The notes: generated from the sequence alone by a model not told the origin. A stretch of DNA of 64,000 bases from Arthrinium phaeospermum (GCA_006503535.1 QYRS01000010.1:434001-498000), one strand, 5' to 3'. Positions 1 to 11,514 are shown, numbered from the stretch's first letter. Translations and numbers: made by a program.

Positions 1-29
<29 letters not shown>
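1..29. repeat. poly-A run at window edge
   Basis: The window opens with 29 consecutive A residues. A homopolymer this long at the very edge of a sequence may be a contig-end or assembly artefact, or the tail of a retroelement cut off by the edge. The sequence does not decide between these. Confidence 0.9.
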
Positions 30-33
<4 letters not shown>

Positions 34-117
34 GACACACGTACCAAGTCGTAGCCCGCCTTTACCCAGTGTTCTTTTGACGAAGGCAGCAGGCTGATAA
101 ACGTATGCACAAAAGGC

Positions 118-809
118 ATGGTCGCATGCGGGACCTCGTCGCTGGTTGGAACGACACCATTGCGACAACACCAGCCGAGCAGGAACACGATGTCCATGGC
201 GTGGGCCCGCTTCACCTCCTCGGTGTGCTGGTCCTGGACGGACGCGCACCTCGAGTTCAGGAGCAGAAAGTCGAAGGTACAGTTCTTGTTGCCGCCATCG
301 ACGCCGAGGGCCTTGGCGCATTCCTGGGCGAAGTTCTTGGTCCATTTCACGCCGCGATCGCTCCTTGTGACGGCGGGCATACCAAGCTTGACGCCGCGCT
401 TGGCGAGGGGCTCCATGTTCTTGACCCAGATCTGGACGGCCGACTCCGGGTCGAGGTTGCTCCCGCCGCTGATGGCTCCGTCGGGCTCGTTGAGGCCCAG
501 CACGTGGGAGATGTTGCGGCCGCCATCAATCTGCTACGTGACCGAGTCGAGGAACTTTGTGTCGGCCGTCTTGCCCCACATCATGGGCACGAATTCGAAC
601 TTGTCCTGCGTGGTGTCGGCGTACGAGGGCGAGGGGTTCGGCTGGTAGTTGTAGTACCACGACAGATCGGTGCCAGGCTTGATCCAGATCTGGCTGTCCT
701 GGGGCCACTTCTCGTTGGGGACGAAGACGAGACCGCGCTTGTTAGACGCGGCGGTCGTGGCTATCGAAGAGCCCAGGGCCAGGGCGGTAAACTGTGCCGG
801 TTACCACAT
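118..809 (-). pseudogene. Asl1-like (GH128-type) glycoside hydrolase pseudogene
   Basis: Read on the minus strand, this encodes the N-terminal half of a fungal Asl1/GH128-like glycosyl hydrolase catalytic domain. Recognisable blocks are RGLVFVPNEKWPQD, LSWYYNYQPNPSPSYA, KFEFVPMMWG, GGRNISHVLGLNEPDG and NCTFDFL. Two stops interrupt one otherwise continuous frame: TAA two codons after the only plausible ATG (801-803) and TAG between the VPMMWG and GGRNISH blocks (534-536). After the NCTFDFL block (about position 262) family similarity ends, although the frame stays open to the window edge, so the second half of the domain is missing or replaced. Family members are secreted or wall-associated beta-glucan-active enzymes. 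This copy is inferred to be non-functional. Confidence 0.72.
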
Positions 810-829
810 CTTGTGGTAGAGCGAGAGAG

Positions 830-2016
830 AGGGGGATTATGCCGATGGTACTCTTTTGCACCGGTAGCTGGGTAGTCGTGGAAATGGAGGGGATCCCTGG
901 TGCGGATCAACCAATTGCGGAGAGGGGGTTGGTCTCGTCGCGACTCTTGAACTGTTCGGCTTTCAACGAGTGGTATTGTGACGAATCACTAAACGAATAG
1001 GAGGGGATATAGGATCAATGTATTTCGAAATGAACGAGAGTATGAAATACGAGAGGCCGAGAAAGCCGAACAAGAAGAAAGAGGCGCGCCATGGTGTTTT
1101 GATGGTTGGTAGAGCGTCTGCACAACCTGCTCGTTCGTACTCGACCGATTGCATCTAGCCTCAAGCTTCAGGGCGCCCGCGGCCTAAGAAACCCAACCAG
1201 CTGAAGACTGGGGGCCACTTGGCTAGCAAGCCAGCTAGGCCGCCCATTAGTCAGGTACAGGCACAGGAGGCAGTCGGGTGCGGAAGCAGGAGGAGACGCT
1301 TTTGGACGCAAGGGTGCTAGGCATCACCTATCAGGCCTAGGGAGGTCGGCAAGTGCAAGATGGATGCTGTTGGTTGGGTCGCTCAGCTTTTTTTTTCTTA
1401 CTTGTCACTGCAGGCTACCCGCTAGCAGTTTGGCCCCAGAGAAATACGACCCGGATTAGCGCCACATCATTTCCACTCTCCGCTTGGTTCCACGGGTTAC
1501 TGCGTTAAAACCGTAGTGCACAGAGCACTCTTCGCAAGACAGGGAGAAGAGGACTGATTACCCAAGCGGCTAAGTACTTATGGCGGGTCTCCAGACAAAT
1601 GGGTGATCATCAGTCACAACAGTAGAAATGGGCATACTCCTATACCTAAGATAAACAACAACAAAAAAGAGACCAAGTAGGACACTGATGAGGTTGCGCA
1701 CGCCGCTGCGTTGAGGAAGAATCACACACTCTGGCCGCCGTTGACCACAAAAGCAGCGCACTGCACTTCTCATTGGGCCGATACCATGTCTGTTTCGTTC
1801 AGGCAGCTGCAGCCACCACCATGGATGCTTCTCAGCCGGGCGTAGTGTCTGCCCTGCAACTGCCTCGGCGACGTCGGAAAGACGTCGACCGACAATTAAG
1901 AGGGGCATAGCCATTCGACCTGCTTCCTACTGCGCAACGTCCCTTCCGGTAGATGATTTGCAGTCTACTATATCCATTTCGATAATTCGTCGAATAGATG
2001 GCAGCCGACGGCCACG
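830..2016. other. intergenic, no gene seen
   Basis: About 1.2 kb with only short overlapping ORFs and no recognisable protein. A T-run lies near 1388-1396. The right end is presumably the 5' flank of the NLR gene. Confidence 0.5.
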
Positions 2017-4455
2017 ATGCCGCCTCCGAAGCTGCAGTGGACCGACTACCACGTCGCGTGGATCGCCCCCGTGTCCGACCTCGAACTGCTGCTGTCGCGC
2101 CTGATGCTCGACGAGGAGCACGACACCCCCGACTACGACACGACCTACGACGACAACATCTAAACCTGCGGCGCACTGGCCGGCCACAACGTCGTCGTCG
2201 CGACCTGCGCGCTGGGCATGACCGGCAACGTCAATACCGGCCGCGTCACGGGCCCCATATTCAAGACCTTCTCCGGCATCCGCATGGCCGTGCTCGTCAG
2301 CATTGGCGGCGGCGTGCCGCGGGCGCAACCCTCTGACGACCCGACCGAGCACGTGCACCTTGGCGACGTGGTCGTCGGCTGGCCTGGCGACGAAGGGCCT
2401 GTGTGCATCTACTACGACGCCGGTCGGTGGCATACGGACGGGCAGTTTGAGGTGCTCGGGACGATCAATTGGCCGGACCAGGTGCTCCTGAACGCGCTCG
2501 GCAAGCTCGCATCCGACCACGATATGGACAGGAGCACGTTCCACGAGCACCAAAAGCGACTGCTTCGATCGAGACATGAGCGGAAGTTCACCTTCCCCGG
2601 CCTCGACAAGGACCGGCTCTTCCAGGCTTCTTACAACCATGCTGGTCCGTACGGGGACAAGTGCGCTAGCTGCAATGCTAGCAGACTGGTTCAGCGGCCG
2701 CAGCGAACCGAAGAAGACACAGCCAATTTGATCTTCCACCGAGGATGGATTGCGACAGGAAACGCGGTGATCCAGGACGGCGAGCGTCGAGACGAGATCC
2801 GGGACCGATGCGACGGTGCCCTGTGCGTCGAGATGGAGGCGGCCGGTGTGGATGCGAGCCGGCCTTGTCTCGTGATCCGAGGCATCTCGGACTATGCCGA
2901 CTCGCATAAGGGCGACGCCTGGCGGTCGTACGCGGCAGGGAACGCGGCGGTGTTTGCGCGGGAGTTGCTTAGCAAGATACCGCCCGGCAAAGTCCTCAGT
3001 ATAGCTGCCCAAGGTTAGTGCACTAGATAGGCGAATACGAGACGTACGCGGTTCCTGTTTATGCTGAACCACAATGACTGATTGGCGCCGTGCTTAGAGA
3101 AGCCCAAGTCTCACTTCCTCGTCCCGTTTGGCCGGAATAGAGGCTTCGTCGGCCGAGTGGGAATCCTAACGCAACTCCTCCATACTATACCACCTGAGTC
3201 ACAAGAAGACGACTGTCAGCGGACCGTGATCGAAGGCCTCGGCGGCATGGGGAAGACGCAGGTTGCTATCGAGACGGTGTACCGTGTCCACGAGGCGTAT
3301 CCCGACTGTTCCGTCTTCTGGGTCCCGGCCGTAGACATGACCATGTTCGAGAACGCGTACCAGAAGATCGGCCGAGCTCTAGGCGTGAAGGCGGCCCTGG
3401 GTCGAAACGATACGGGAACTTGGCTTCTTATCGTTGACAATGTCGACGATGTGCTGCTGTTAACCGATGAGCAGCTAATGCAGTCCCTCCCCTTCAGCCG
3501 GGCGGGCTCGATCCTGTTCGCCACCCGCAACCACCAGGCTGCCGTCCGATTCGATACCCGTGATGTGATCCGACTTGGCGAATTGGATGAATCAGAAGCC
3601 CGGGAGCTTTTACACCAACGCCTTCAGGAGACCCATATAGGCAGCCATGAAGACACGACGAAGCTACTCGACTACCTCACCCACCTGCCTTTGGCCATCA
3701 GGCAAGCCTCTGCTTACCTGGCGTCGAATACAGATGTGACGGTGCTGAAGTACCTGAACTACTGCAAGTCCAGCGATCGAAGCACGATCAAGATGCTCAG
3801 CAAGGCCTTCGATGACCAAGTCCGATACCAGGCGATCCAGAACCCGATAGCCACCACGTGGCTCGTGTCGTTTGCACAAGTCTCACGCGACGTGCCACTG
3901 GCGGCACGCTACCTTCGGTCGATGGCCTACTTCGCGAAAAAGGACATCTCTGTGTCTTTGCCACCGGCCGGCGAGGACGAGATGGAGAGAGACGAGCCCA
4001 TCAGCACTTTGCGAGCGTACGCATTTATCCTAGATCGGGGTACACCCGACCAATTCGATGTCCATCGGCTTGTGCGTCTCACGATGCAGGATTGGCTTCG
4101 AAGCCAGGGCGAGCAGAGCCGGCAAGTGACGGATGTAGTGTGGCAGCTCTCGGAGGAGTTTCCATGGCCGACGCACGAAAACCGCGACAGGTGGGCATGG
4201 TATTTGCCTCATGCGCGATCGGTTTTGGAGCTGAGGGGAGAATGTACGGAAAAGGAGAGGTTAGGATGGCTGGAACACAATGTTGCACAATCCTACGACT
4301 TTCTTGGGAAGTACTCGGAGGCGGAGGAGATGCATCGGGAGACACTGACACTGAGGGAGGAGGTGCTGGGCCGCGAGCATCCCGATACACTCGGCAGCAT
4401 GAACAACCTGGCACTCGTACTCCACAGCCAGGGGAAGTACTCGAAGGCTGAGTAG
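2017..4455 (+). pseudogene. NLR/STAND protein (PNP_UDP + NB-ARC + TPR), interrupted
   Basis: This has the classical fungal NOD-like receptor layout. The N-terminal nucleoside-phosphorylase-like domain (2017 to about 2990) shows the blocks TGNVNTGRVTGPIFKTF, SIGGGVPR, GDVVVGWPGD, GNAVIQDGERRD, EMEAAGVD and RGISDYADSHKGD. An 84-nt intron (3014-3097) joins it to an NB-ARC ATPase with P-loop GLGGMGKT and Walker B-like LLIVDNVDD. The NB-ARC seems to lack about 20 residues before Walker B compared with relatives. It ends in kinesin-light-chain-type TPRs (GKYSEAEEMHRETL, GREHPDTLGSMNNLALVL). Two in-frame stops break it: TAA at 2161-2163, after codon 48 inside the phosphorylase domain, and TAG at 4453-4455 in the second TPR. 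Past the TAG the frame continues LYRRAQELGD up to about 4538. Such receptors act in non-self recognition and cell-death signalling. This allele is probably inactive, or expressed only as fragments. Confidence 0.8.
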
Positions 4456-4539
4456 CTGTATCGTAGGGCGCAGGAGCTCGGCGACTCAGCGCTTCGCTGG
4501 CAGGTGATTGAAAACCTAGGTCTTGTTGGCAGTTACTAG

Positions 4540-6617
4540 ACACCAGACGCCGAAACAAGCAATTATGCCACGATCGTTTGAGTTTACCTGCAAACCCTGA
4601 GTACGCGTGCACAGGAAGCCTACACGACGAAGCGGAATGAGAATATGGGACCTGCTCGAGATCATCAACCCAATATCAGCGTAGAGTACTTCGTGGACAC
4701 GGTCGATTCGCCTCTCTGCTCGCAGAAATCCGCCGCGCGTAGCCGGAAACCCCGATCCCAGATATGCCACTCCGCTCTAGTATATACGTCAAGCGCATAT
4801 GCATTAATCCCAAACGTGCAGACCGTCAAAAGCTTGCCACCCGTAGATCACGGAAACATCTACTCAACTATTATTGGCAAGGCTGATCAGCTCGACTGCT
4901 GCGTACTGAGAGATTCACCATCCGCCATTTCAACCGCTACTAATTAGTCCAAGATCAGATCACAGCTTCTTTACATGCGTTTATATGACCTAAGATCTTC
5001 TGGGACTTTGCGACGCATTCCCTAAACAGAGCAGTCTCGCCGTTTCCTTATTCGCAGATCGTGAATTTGGTAGCCGCCATTGTTGTCTTAGCTTGGGAAT
5101 GGCCCGCACCACGCTTTGCTCGCTATTGTCTATACTCTAACTTTCATGCAGCACTCTATCTATGCATTGGCTCTCATTCCCGCAATACTACTTTATCAAG
5201 AGACAAATTTTGCCATATATTATTATATATTAACAATTATTTACTGGTTAATTTAAGCGATTGATAGTACATTAGAGCATACCTATAATATGTTAAAATA
5301 TAAAGCTGCTCGAATAAAACGTTATATTAGTTGTATTTTCACCCCACCTGGTGCTGCTAGCTATATCTTAACTGTGTAAATTACCCATTGTTCCATTGCA
5401 AGTTACTCGTCGCCGCCATTCCGGATACGATTGTTGCGAGTGAGATTTTCTTGTCGACCTTCCTCACGGCCTCGATTCAATAGCCTGCTCTCCTCTGCCA
5501 ATTTTTGAGCTCTTTCTTCCTTCCGGCTTTGAGTGATCCTGCGATGCTCGACAGGATGCCATCGGGGTTGCCTTCTGACTCCGCTGGCCCTACCTGGTCG
5601 GGCTGGAGTGGGCGGTGTTACCTGTGACAAGGGCAGTAAGGGCTTGGTTCTGATTCAATTAATAATTGACGATAGCACTTCTTAGGGGCTCTGGTCTTCT
5701 GTCCTTCCTCTCCATCTGGGAGGGTGATTCGTCAGGCTTATATATCTAATCTGATATCCTTTAGACGTCCTTTTATCCTATAGCCGCTATAACCTTTAGG
5801 AATGTAGTTATTCGTTAAGCCGATATATATGCCTTCGTTAGTATGCGTGTGACATTACCTGTGACCTCGATAAGTTGGCTAGCGTTTGGCCTCGAGGCAT
5901 TTCGGCTGTTGTGCAACGTCATCGGCCTTGTATCCTTTCAACCGTTGGGCGAGATCAGCTTTGTAAAGCTTGTACAGGCGTTGGCTTTTGGCGTAATTTT
6001 AGTGACTGGTCAGGTCGCCTGAGTGCCAAACCTGCACCACTGCTCCCAGAACTAACGTCCGCAGGCGTCTGACTCCTGAGCTGTGCGTCATCGGCTTGGA
6101 GGCTAGCTCTGGTTGAGGATGGATAAGGCTCAATCGGGGGTCTTGACCAGCTGCTTCGTAATGCTCATGAATAAGGCTCTGTCCTTCACTCCTAACTACG
6201 CTGTCTCATACCCCACGACTAATAAATGGCGGCTGAGGGCCGTTGAGCTTCATCCAGGTATTGTACTTATAATAGAATAAAGTGAATGTTCAATCTCCTG
6301 ACAATAAGATATCGACCAGGACATATGTCCCATATGGCTCCTGTACCCCAGTTCAGGTACTATGTAGATACCAGGTATGGCTTTTGCTGCGGGTATAGGT
6401 TATAGGTCGCTAACCATCAGTGGCTGCCTGTTTTCCCATATGGGATTAGCTAGCAAGTCAGAGGGATGGTAGATAGAGCATTATCAATATCATCATTACA
6501 TCTCCAGCTTTTAGTCCCAACAACTTCAAATCCCTATACTAACGAGGATGGAGGTGGATCAAGCAGCCTTGTAGGAAAACCTCCATATCTGGCTTATATA
6601 GTCACTAACCCCCCACT
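4540..6617. other. AT-rich gene-poor stretch, possible transposon remnant
   Basis: This 2.1-kb stretch lies between the NLR and the 3' end of the recombinase gene. 5200-5400 is markedly AT-rich (for example the run of ATATTATATATTAAC near 5216-5232), unlike the GC-rich genic DNA elsewhere. A minus-strand ORF of 75 codons (5630-5403) is rich in Arg, Glu and Gln (RKEERAQKLAEESRLL) and could be a fragment of a transposon protein, but no family is recognised. Nothing else codes convincingly. If a mobile element is present, some of this may be its decayed interior. Confidence 0.4.
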
Positions 6618-9600
6618 TTAACGTCGGGTCTGTAGTTTGTGTGCGCGCCGCTTCTTGGCTTTCTTTCGCAGTCCTGAGAAGCCCCTCTCGAAATCTAAGA
6701 TACGCTCTTCCCTGATATCTGCTGCCCTGAGCCATGAGTTCTCCTTTTGGGGACGACCTAGCCATTTGACAAGATACTCGCTCTTCCCATTCCGTAGCCG
6801 CTTATCAATCAGCTCGACGCCGGCGTCGTTGCCCTGAAAGCTTGCGTCAAAATCTTTGACCATTTCTGGGCTAATATTGACTATGACTTCCCACGAGTTA
6901 TCTTTATTCTCAAAGCCTTGCCATTTAACAAGGTACCAAACAGTCCGACCCTGTTTCCACTTAGCAAGTAGTTTCTCTACCTGCCAAATGTCCTGCTCCG
7001 CGTCGAGTGGCACCGGTGTTCCCATGGCAACATCGGCTGCGTGACCCGACTCTGCTTGGTTCTCTCCGGTGGAGTCTGATGTAACGGAATCTTGATTCGT
7101 ACCAGCGACTGAGAGTGTTTCTGTCAAGGATGATTGCACAAGACTGACGGATGGCTCGCTGAGCCGTGGATCGAGCATGCTGGTGAGAAGCACGTCTTCG
7201 TCGGGCTCACCAAAGGGCGGGAGCTCTGCGCTACCTCGAGTAGATGATAATATATCAGGTACTTCTGCCGGAGTAGCAATTTCTGGCATGGTATCAGGTG
7301 GGAACCCTGGTTGCAAGAGACGAGGCGTGTCAAAAGAAAGCTCGTAGAGGCCGTGATCATCTATTTGCGCACAGACAGTCGCTTGGCCAAGGGTTTCTTG
7401 CTCTTGTCTCCAACTTTCCGAGAAGGCATGAGTGTCTATACCCACAGCTGAGTATAGAGTCGATTTTATAGGCTTGTCTGAAGGCAATGGTCTTCGGCTC
7501 CGTTGCTTACGTCTTCCTGCATTTGAAGTCCGTTTTTCCTCCACCCTGACAGTGAGCCCCTCAATCCCATGAGCATCGTCGAGGTGATAGATCAAGTCAG
7601 ATCGGCAGACGAAAACAGATGAGCATGAGATATATAGACATGGAATTGAGACCGAGTCCTCCTGGCTTGAGATGGATTCGGATACGCAGCGTGAGATGTG
7701 GCGTTTCCAGGCAGGGAGGTCAAGAAATTGCCTCATTCTTTGACTCGCCGGGAGCAGGGTGTTGCGAAGACAAGCTGGGCAATATCCGGCACAGGCAACG
7801 GCGTGACGAAAGATGACTGGATTGCAACGTAATGGAAATGTTCCGCTATCGAGGTGACGTTGGCAGTGGTTCTCCCACCCTTGCCTGTTGGTGATCCATG
7901 AGCTACATAGGAAGCAGAATTCGGCAGAACAATGTTTTTGGGAGTAGAAACGCCGATTGCAGTCATAGACATGTTTCCACCTTTTAGCAACCGATATTCT
8001 GATTCAAAGAAGTCAGGTAAGAATCTCGACAGTAAAATGAACAGGGGTATATATCCCTTACCTATCCATCTCCTGGCCGCAAAAAGCTACAGGACAGCGG
8101 CCGTCGGAAGGCCGTAGTGCTTCTTGGTATGCGACACGACAGTTATTTGTTCTGAGTGCTATCAGGTCGCGTAGAGTCGTAACCCAGACATCACTACGTG
8201 GTGCTGCTCTAGTTGGCAAGGAATCGGCGAGACGACCGCGCTCAGGCATCATGTGACGAACACGGTCAAACTGAACCCGGCGCCAGTCTTTTGCTTCTTG
8301 CTCGCCTTCAGAGTGTGAGACACGGCTATAATCTTGCTGGTAGGTTTCCAGTGCATCCATCACCAGCTGACTCCTCTGCCTATAGAGCTGGTCTCTCTGG
8401 GCTATCAGATGTTTACGGTCTTCCCCAAGGCCGACCGTATCTATCTTGTATAAGAGCGCCTTGATCTGTGACGTGATTTCACTGTAATCAGGCTGGCTCT
8501 GCAAAGCCTCTCTCAACTTGGCCGGCAACGCTGACGGGAGATTGGGTTCTCTCCTCATAGATGCCGATCGAAAATCTTCGGTAAGGTCACGCCGGGGTTT
8601 CAGGCCGAGGAAACTTGCAGTTCCATCAACGTTGGTCATGTCTGCTAGGTAATGTCCTACCAGGGTTCTTGGATTTCTATGTGCGGCAAACTTCATGACT
8701 TGGCCCATAGAATAGCCGTTATCTAGGGTTATCGCGTTAATTAACGATATAGAATTTTATAGAGGAAAGGTACGTACCGTCTACTTTGATTAGTGCTTCA
8801 CGTCGGGAAGCATGTAGGCCCATGCCTTCGGTAAAGCCAGCGCGTACAGCCCATGCAGAGGCCTGGGTTCCCCAAGATTTAGGACTCTTTGGTTTGTCCT
8901 TCGGTCCTTCGGCGGTCCATTCGGGAAAGACTGGCTGGTCGCGCTTGTCATCCGCCCAATCCAGGATCCTATAGCTTTCACCCGGCCGAGGTGTCAAAGC
9001 AAGGATTTGGTCCACAGTCTTGAAGTCTCGGAACGCTTGGGCAGAAAGGAAATTGGCGAGCCAGTGCAGGATTGGTTGAGCGAACAGAGGTGGTGGTCCA
9101 TCTTCTCCTTCGATTTTCTCAGCTAGAAGGTGCTCAGGTCTAATACGTTAGCTAAAATCCCATCTTGGAATCTTGTAACTTACTTCTTTGGCGTGTCTTA
9201 CATGCCCTTAGTATGCTCCCGCTTGAAGTCCACCTTGAACTCTGGCTCTCCATCTTTCCATCCAACCATACAAATGATATCCTAGAACATACTTAGTGGA
9301 TGCCAAAGTTGTAACGGATTACCGAAGTCCAGTTTCTAACCTTATAGACGGCCTGACAAACTTCCCTCAGTCTTGCTGACGTAAAGCAGTGAGTGTTGAG
9401 CAAATTGGCACTGTCTACTCGGCTACCTTCATGCACGTAGTCATGATGATCGCGAGTCCAGAGCTGCTCCTGCAAATGAACGTAGTTTGCTATCGTGAGA
9501 AAAGTTGGCCGGCGCTTCTCTCTCGAAAGGCCCAACTTATCGGCCAGCTCTCCGTCCACATACTAGTCGTAAGTCAGTCATAACAACTACCAGTCAAATT

Positions 9601-10061
9601 AGGATGGTAGAATCAACTTACTGGCGCTACCGAAAGTTTAACTTCCTCCGGGATGCTAACTTTGTAATCGCGTTCCCACATATTGTAGAATCGTCGCATC
9701 TTGTTCCTAACACTCCAGGTAGTGGCCTTTCCTGTCTTGTCTAGCCTTCCTGGTGTGGTCATTCCGACAACTTCGGCAAAGTGCTTCATCGTTCGCATAT
9801 TGCGAGGATCGGATTCGGGAAATCGTATCGTATAGCTGTTTGGGTTAGAAGCCTGTGCTCTCTTTGGCAGTCATTAACTTACGACTTCCAAAGTTTCATC
9901 TCTCGTTCGTAAGCCTCTTTGCTTTCCCGTTGGAGCTTCTTACGAACAACGTGTTCATCAATAGTAGATCGCTCTGATAGCCCATTCTGAATGGCAAAGT
10001 CGAGAGCGGCTCCTATATCGAACTGATTGCGATGATTTGAGGACGCCATGCTCGTCTGCAT
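6618..10061 (-). CDS. DUF3435 tyrosine recombinase with C2H2 fingers and tandem chromodomains
   Basis: Seven exons (10061-9883, 9835-9622, 9562-9341, 9281-9202 or -9184, 9139-8778, 8722-8062, 7998-6618) give about 1032 aa. Residues 133-560 match the DUF3435/FluG-type recombinase family in blocks such as YVDGELADKL, YVHEGSRVDSANLL, FTSARLRE, VFPEWTAEGP, GMGLHASRREALIK, RNPRTLVGHYL and FLGLKPRRDLTEDFRSA. Candidate catalytic residues are R195, H341-x-x-R344, H367 and Y377. Residues 573-720 hold zinc-finger-like Cys/His pairs (FCFLCSSW...HCQRH, YCPACL). A linker follows, then two chromodomains, at about 906-960 (YLVKWQGFENKDNSWE) and 965-1011 (YLVKWLGRPQKENSWL). DUF3435 proteins include the captains that move Starship elements, but many genomic DUF3435 copies are not captains. 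A TAA at 9200-9198 falls at the end of exon 4; an upstream GTAAGA donor would splice it out and keep the frame. Confidence 0.82.
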
Positions 10062-10850
10062 TAAACGAACTGCTCAAACTTTAATAATAGTCGTGGGAGA
10101 ATATTATGTTGTAGTAGAATAAACTCTTGTATATGCAAAGGCTGTTGATGACTGAGTTGAAAACTTTCTAAGAGGGAAAAACCAGGTAGGTTTGTTGGAA
10201 GAAGGTTTTTATAAACATCCATCTTCGGCTCTATGGAGCAACATACGGAGCTTCTATTTCGTGTAGGATTACACCTGACTCCATTTTCCGCCCAAGTCTG
10301 AAGGCAGTGCTTTGTTCGCATCCATATCTTTCTAAGTGGCTTATGGATCCTGGTACACTTTGGCAGTTCACTTTCAGCAACTCCGTTGTCGCGATGGATA
10401 ACCCGGAGGGACCTGAGCAGGAGTGAGCAATGCCAAGGTTATCCAAGCCGAACCTGAGCCGGCCTGAGCGAAGCCTGAGCAAAAGCGGCGAGAGGTTATG
10501 TAATCACTAAAGTCCAGATTGACGTGGTATAACACTTGTGTATCGGTTCTAAAAGTTGAGGACAAAGCCTTGTTCAACATCAACACCATTGTGGGCTAAT
10601 AGTGAGATACAAAGCACCGGTCTCAGAGCTAACAAAGACTGACTTGGATAACAGACACGACGGTTGCGAACTTTGAAATCGTCACGAATACGTTGTAATC
10701 CGATCCTGGTAACAGAGATTGTTCTTATATGAGTACCTGGCAGTCCACATGGCAGAAGCAAGAAAAAGCCTCTGGCAGCCTAAGTTCTGTAGCTGAACAA
10801 TACCAACGGCCATCTCACATTGTACTTCGTACACCTCAACACTGGAAAAC
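10062..10850. other. 5' flank of the recombinase gene
   Basis: No protein is recognised here, only short ORFs. If the recombinase is an element captain, the element's 5' terminus and target-site copy should lie in this stretch. I could not identify terminal repeats by eye. Confidence 0.4.
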
Positions 10851-11300
10851 ATGTCGTCTCAACATCCCCGAGAAACTGGCGGCCTTGAACAGGAACGGCA
10901 AAAAGAGGCCGACAGCCCTGTAGGTATTGTTCGAGAAGAAGAAGAAGCAGCACGCGGTTTGACAGAGAATACGTCATTACCAGCACCACGGGGATCTCAG
11001 ACGGGAGACAATCAGTTCGAGTTGGAGCGTCCTCATCCGGCACCAGGTCCGATGGATGGACGTCGTGGCGCCATTTCCGGTCCTAGCGGCCAGTCGCAGC
11101 CGGGACATGCCGCTACCCAAGCCCAATGCGGCAACGACGACACCGCCCGCGGAGGTAGCAGTATCGGCGGCCACCCCAACCCCCTAGGAAGCAACCCAGT
11201 CGTCATGACCGAGCACCTCGCCCGCATTTTGGCCCGGGAAAATTCTCCGCCGCCACCACCGCCGACGCCGCCGTCATCGCCTTTAACTCCCTACTCATGA
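10851..11300 (+). CDS. hypothetical low-complexity protein, possibly broken
   Basis: The ORF has 149 codons and opens MSSQHPRETGGLEQERQKEA. It is rich in Gly, Pro, Gln and Glu and ends in a Pro/Ser tract with PPPPPPTPPSSP. No domain is recognised. The frame stays open beyond the TGA (11298-11300) to about 11512, encoding EDHVLVTTPPVSGLPMHLER. A second frame with fungal-like codon use (HDNDTPAPYDNDDG) also starts at the stop. The true gene may therefore be longer, spliced, or interrupted by a mutation. Its place next to the recombinase fits either an accessory gene or the first gene outside an element. Confidence 0.35.
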   Translation: MSSQHPRETGGLEQERQKEADSPVGIVREEEEAARGLTENTSLPAPRGSQTGDNQFELERPHPAPGPMDGRRGAISGPSGQSQPGHAATQAQCGNDDTARGGSSIGGHPNPLGSNPVVMTEHLARILARENSPPPPPPTPPSSPLTPYS

Positions 11301-11514
11301 CAACGACACCCCGGCGCCCTACGACAACGACGACGGGTGTGCCGGGTTCCAAGACTACCGCCGATCGACGAGGACCATGTTCTGGTGACGACGCCTCCTG
11401 TGTCGGGGTTGCCCATGCATTTGGAACGATACCCGTCGGAAGGCGGCAAGCACAGCGTTCGCAGCGCCTTGCGGTGCATGTTATGCCAACTATGAATTAT
11501 GAAGCTTCCTTGGG

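Noticed and set aside
105..875. 256-codon plus-strand ORF over the hydrolase pseudogene
   Set aside because: The minus strand encodes recognisable Asl1-type blocks; the plus-strand product has no family resemblance and is an antisense shadow in GC-rich DNA.
1927..3072. 381-codon minus-strand ORF
   Set aside because: It lies antisense to the nucleoside-phosphorylase-like domain of the NLR, which has clear conserved motifs.
6618..7736. The double-chromodomain ORF as a separate gene starting at MRQFLD
   Set aside because: The same frame continues upstream without a stop to an acceptor at 7998, and the joined sequence encodes the zinc-finger pattern usual downstream of DUF3435 cores.
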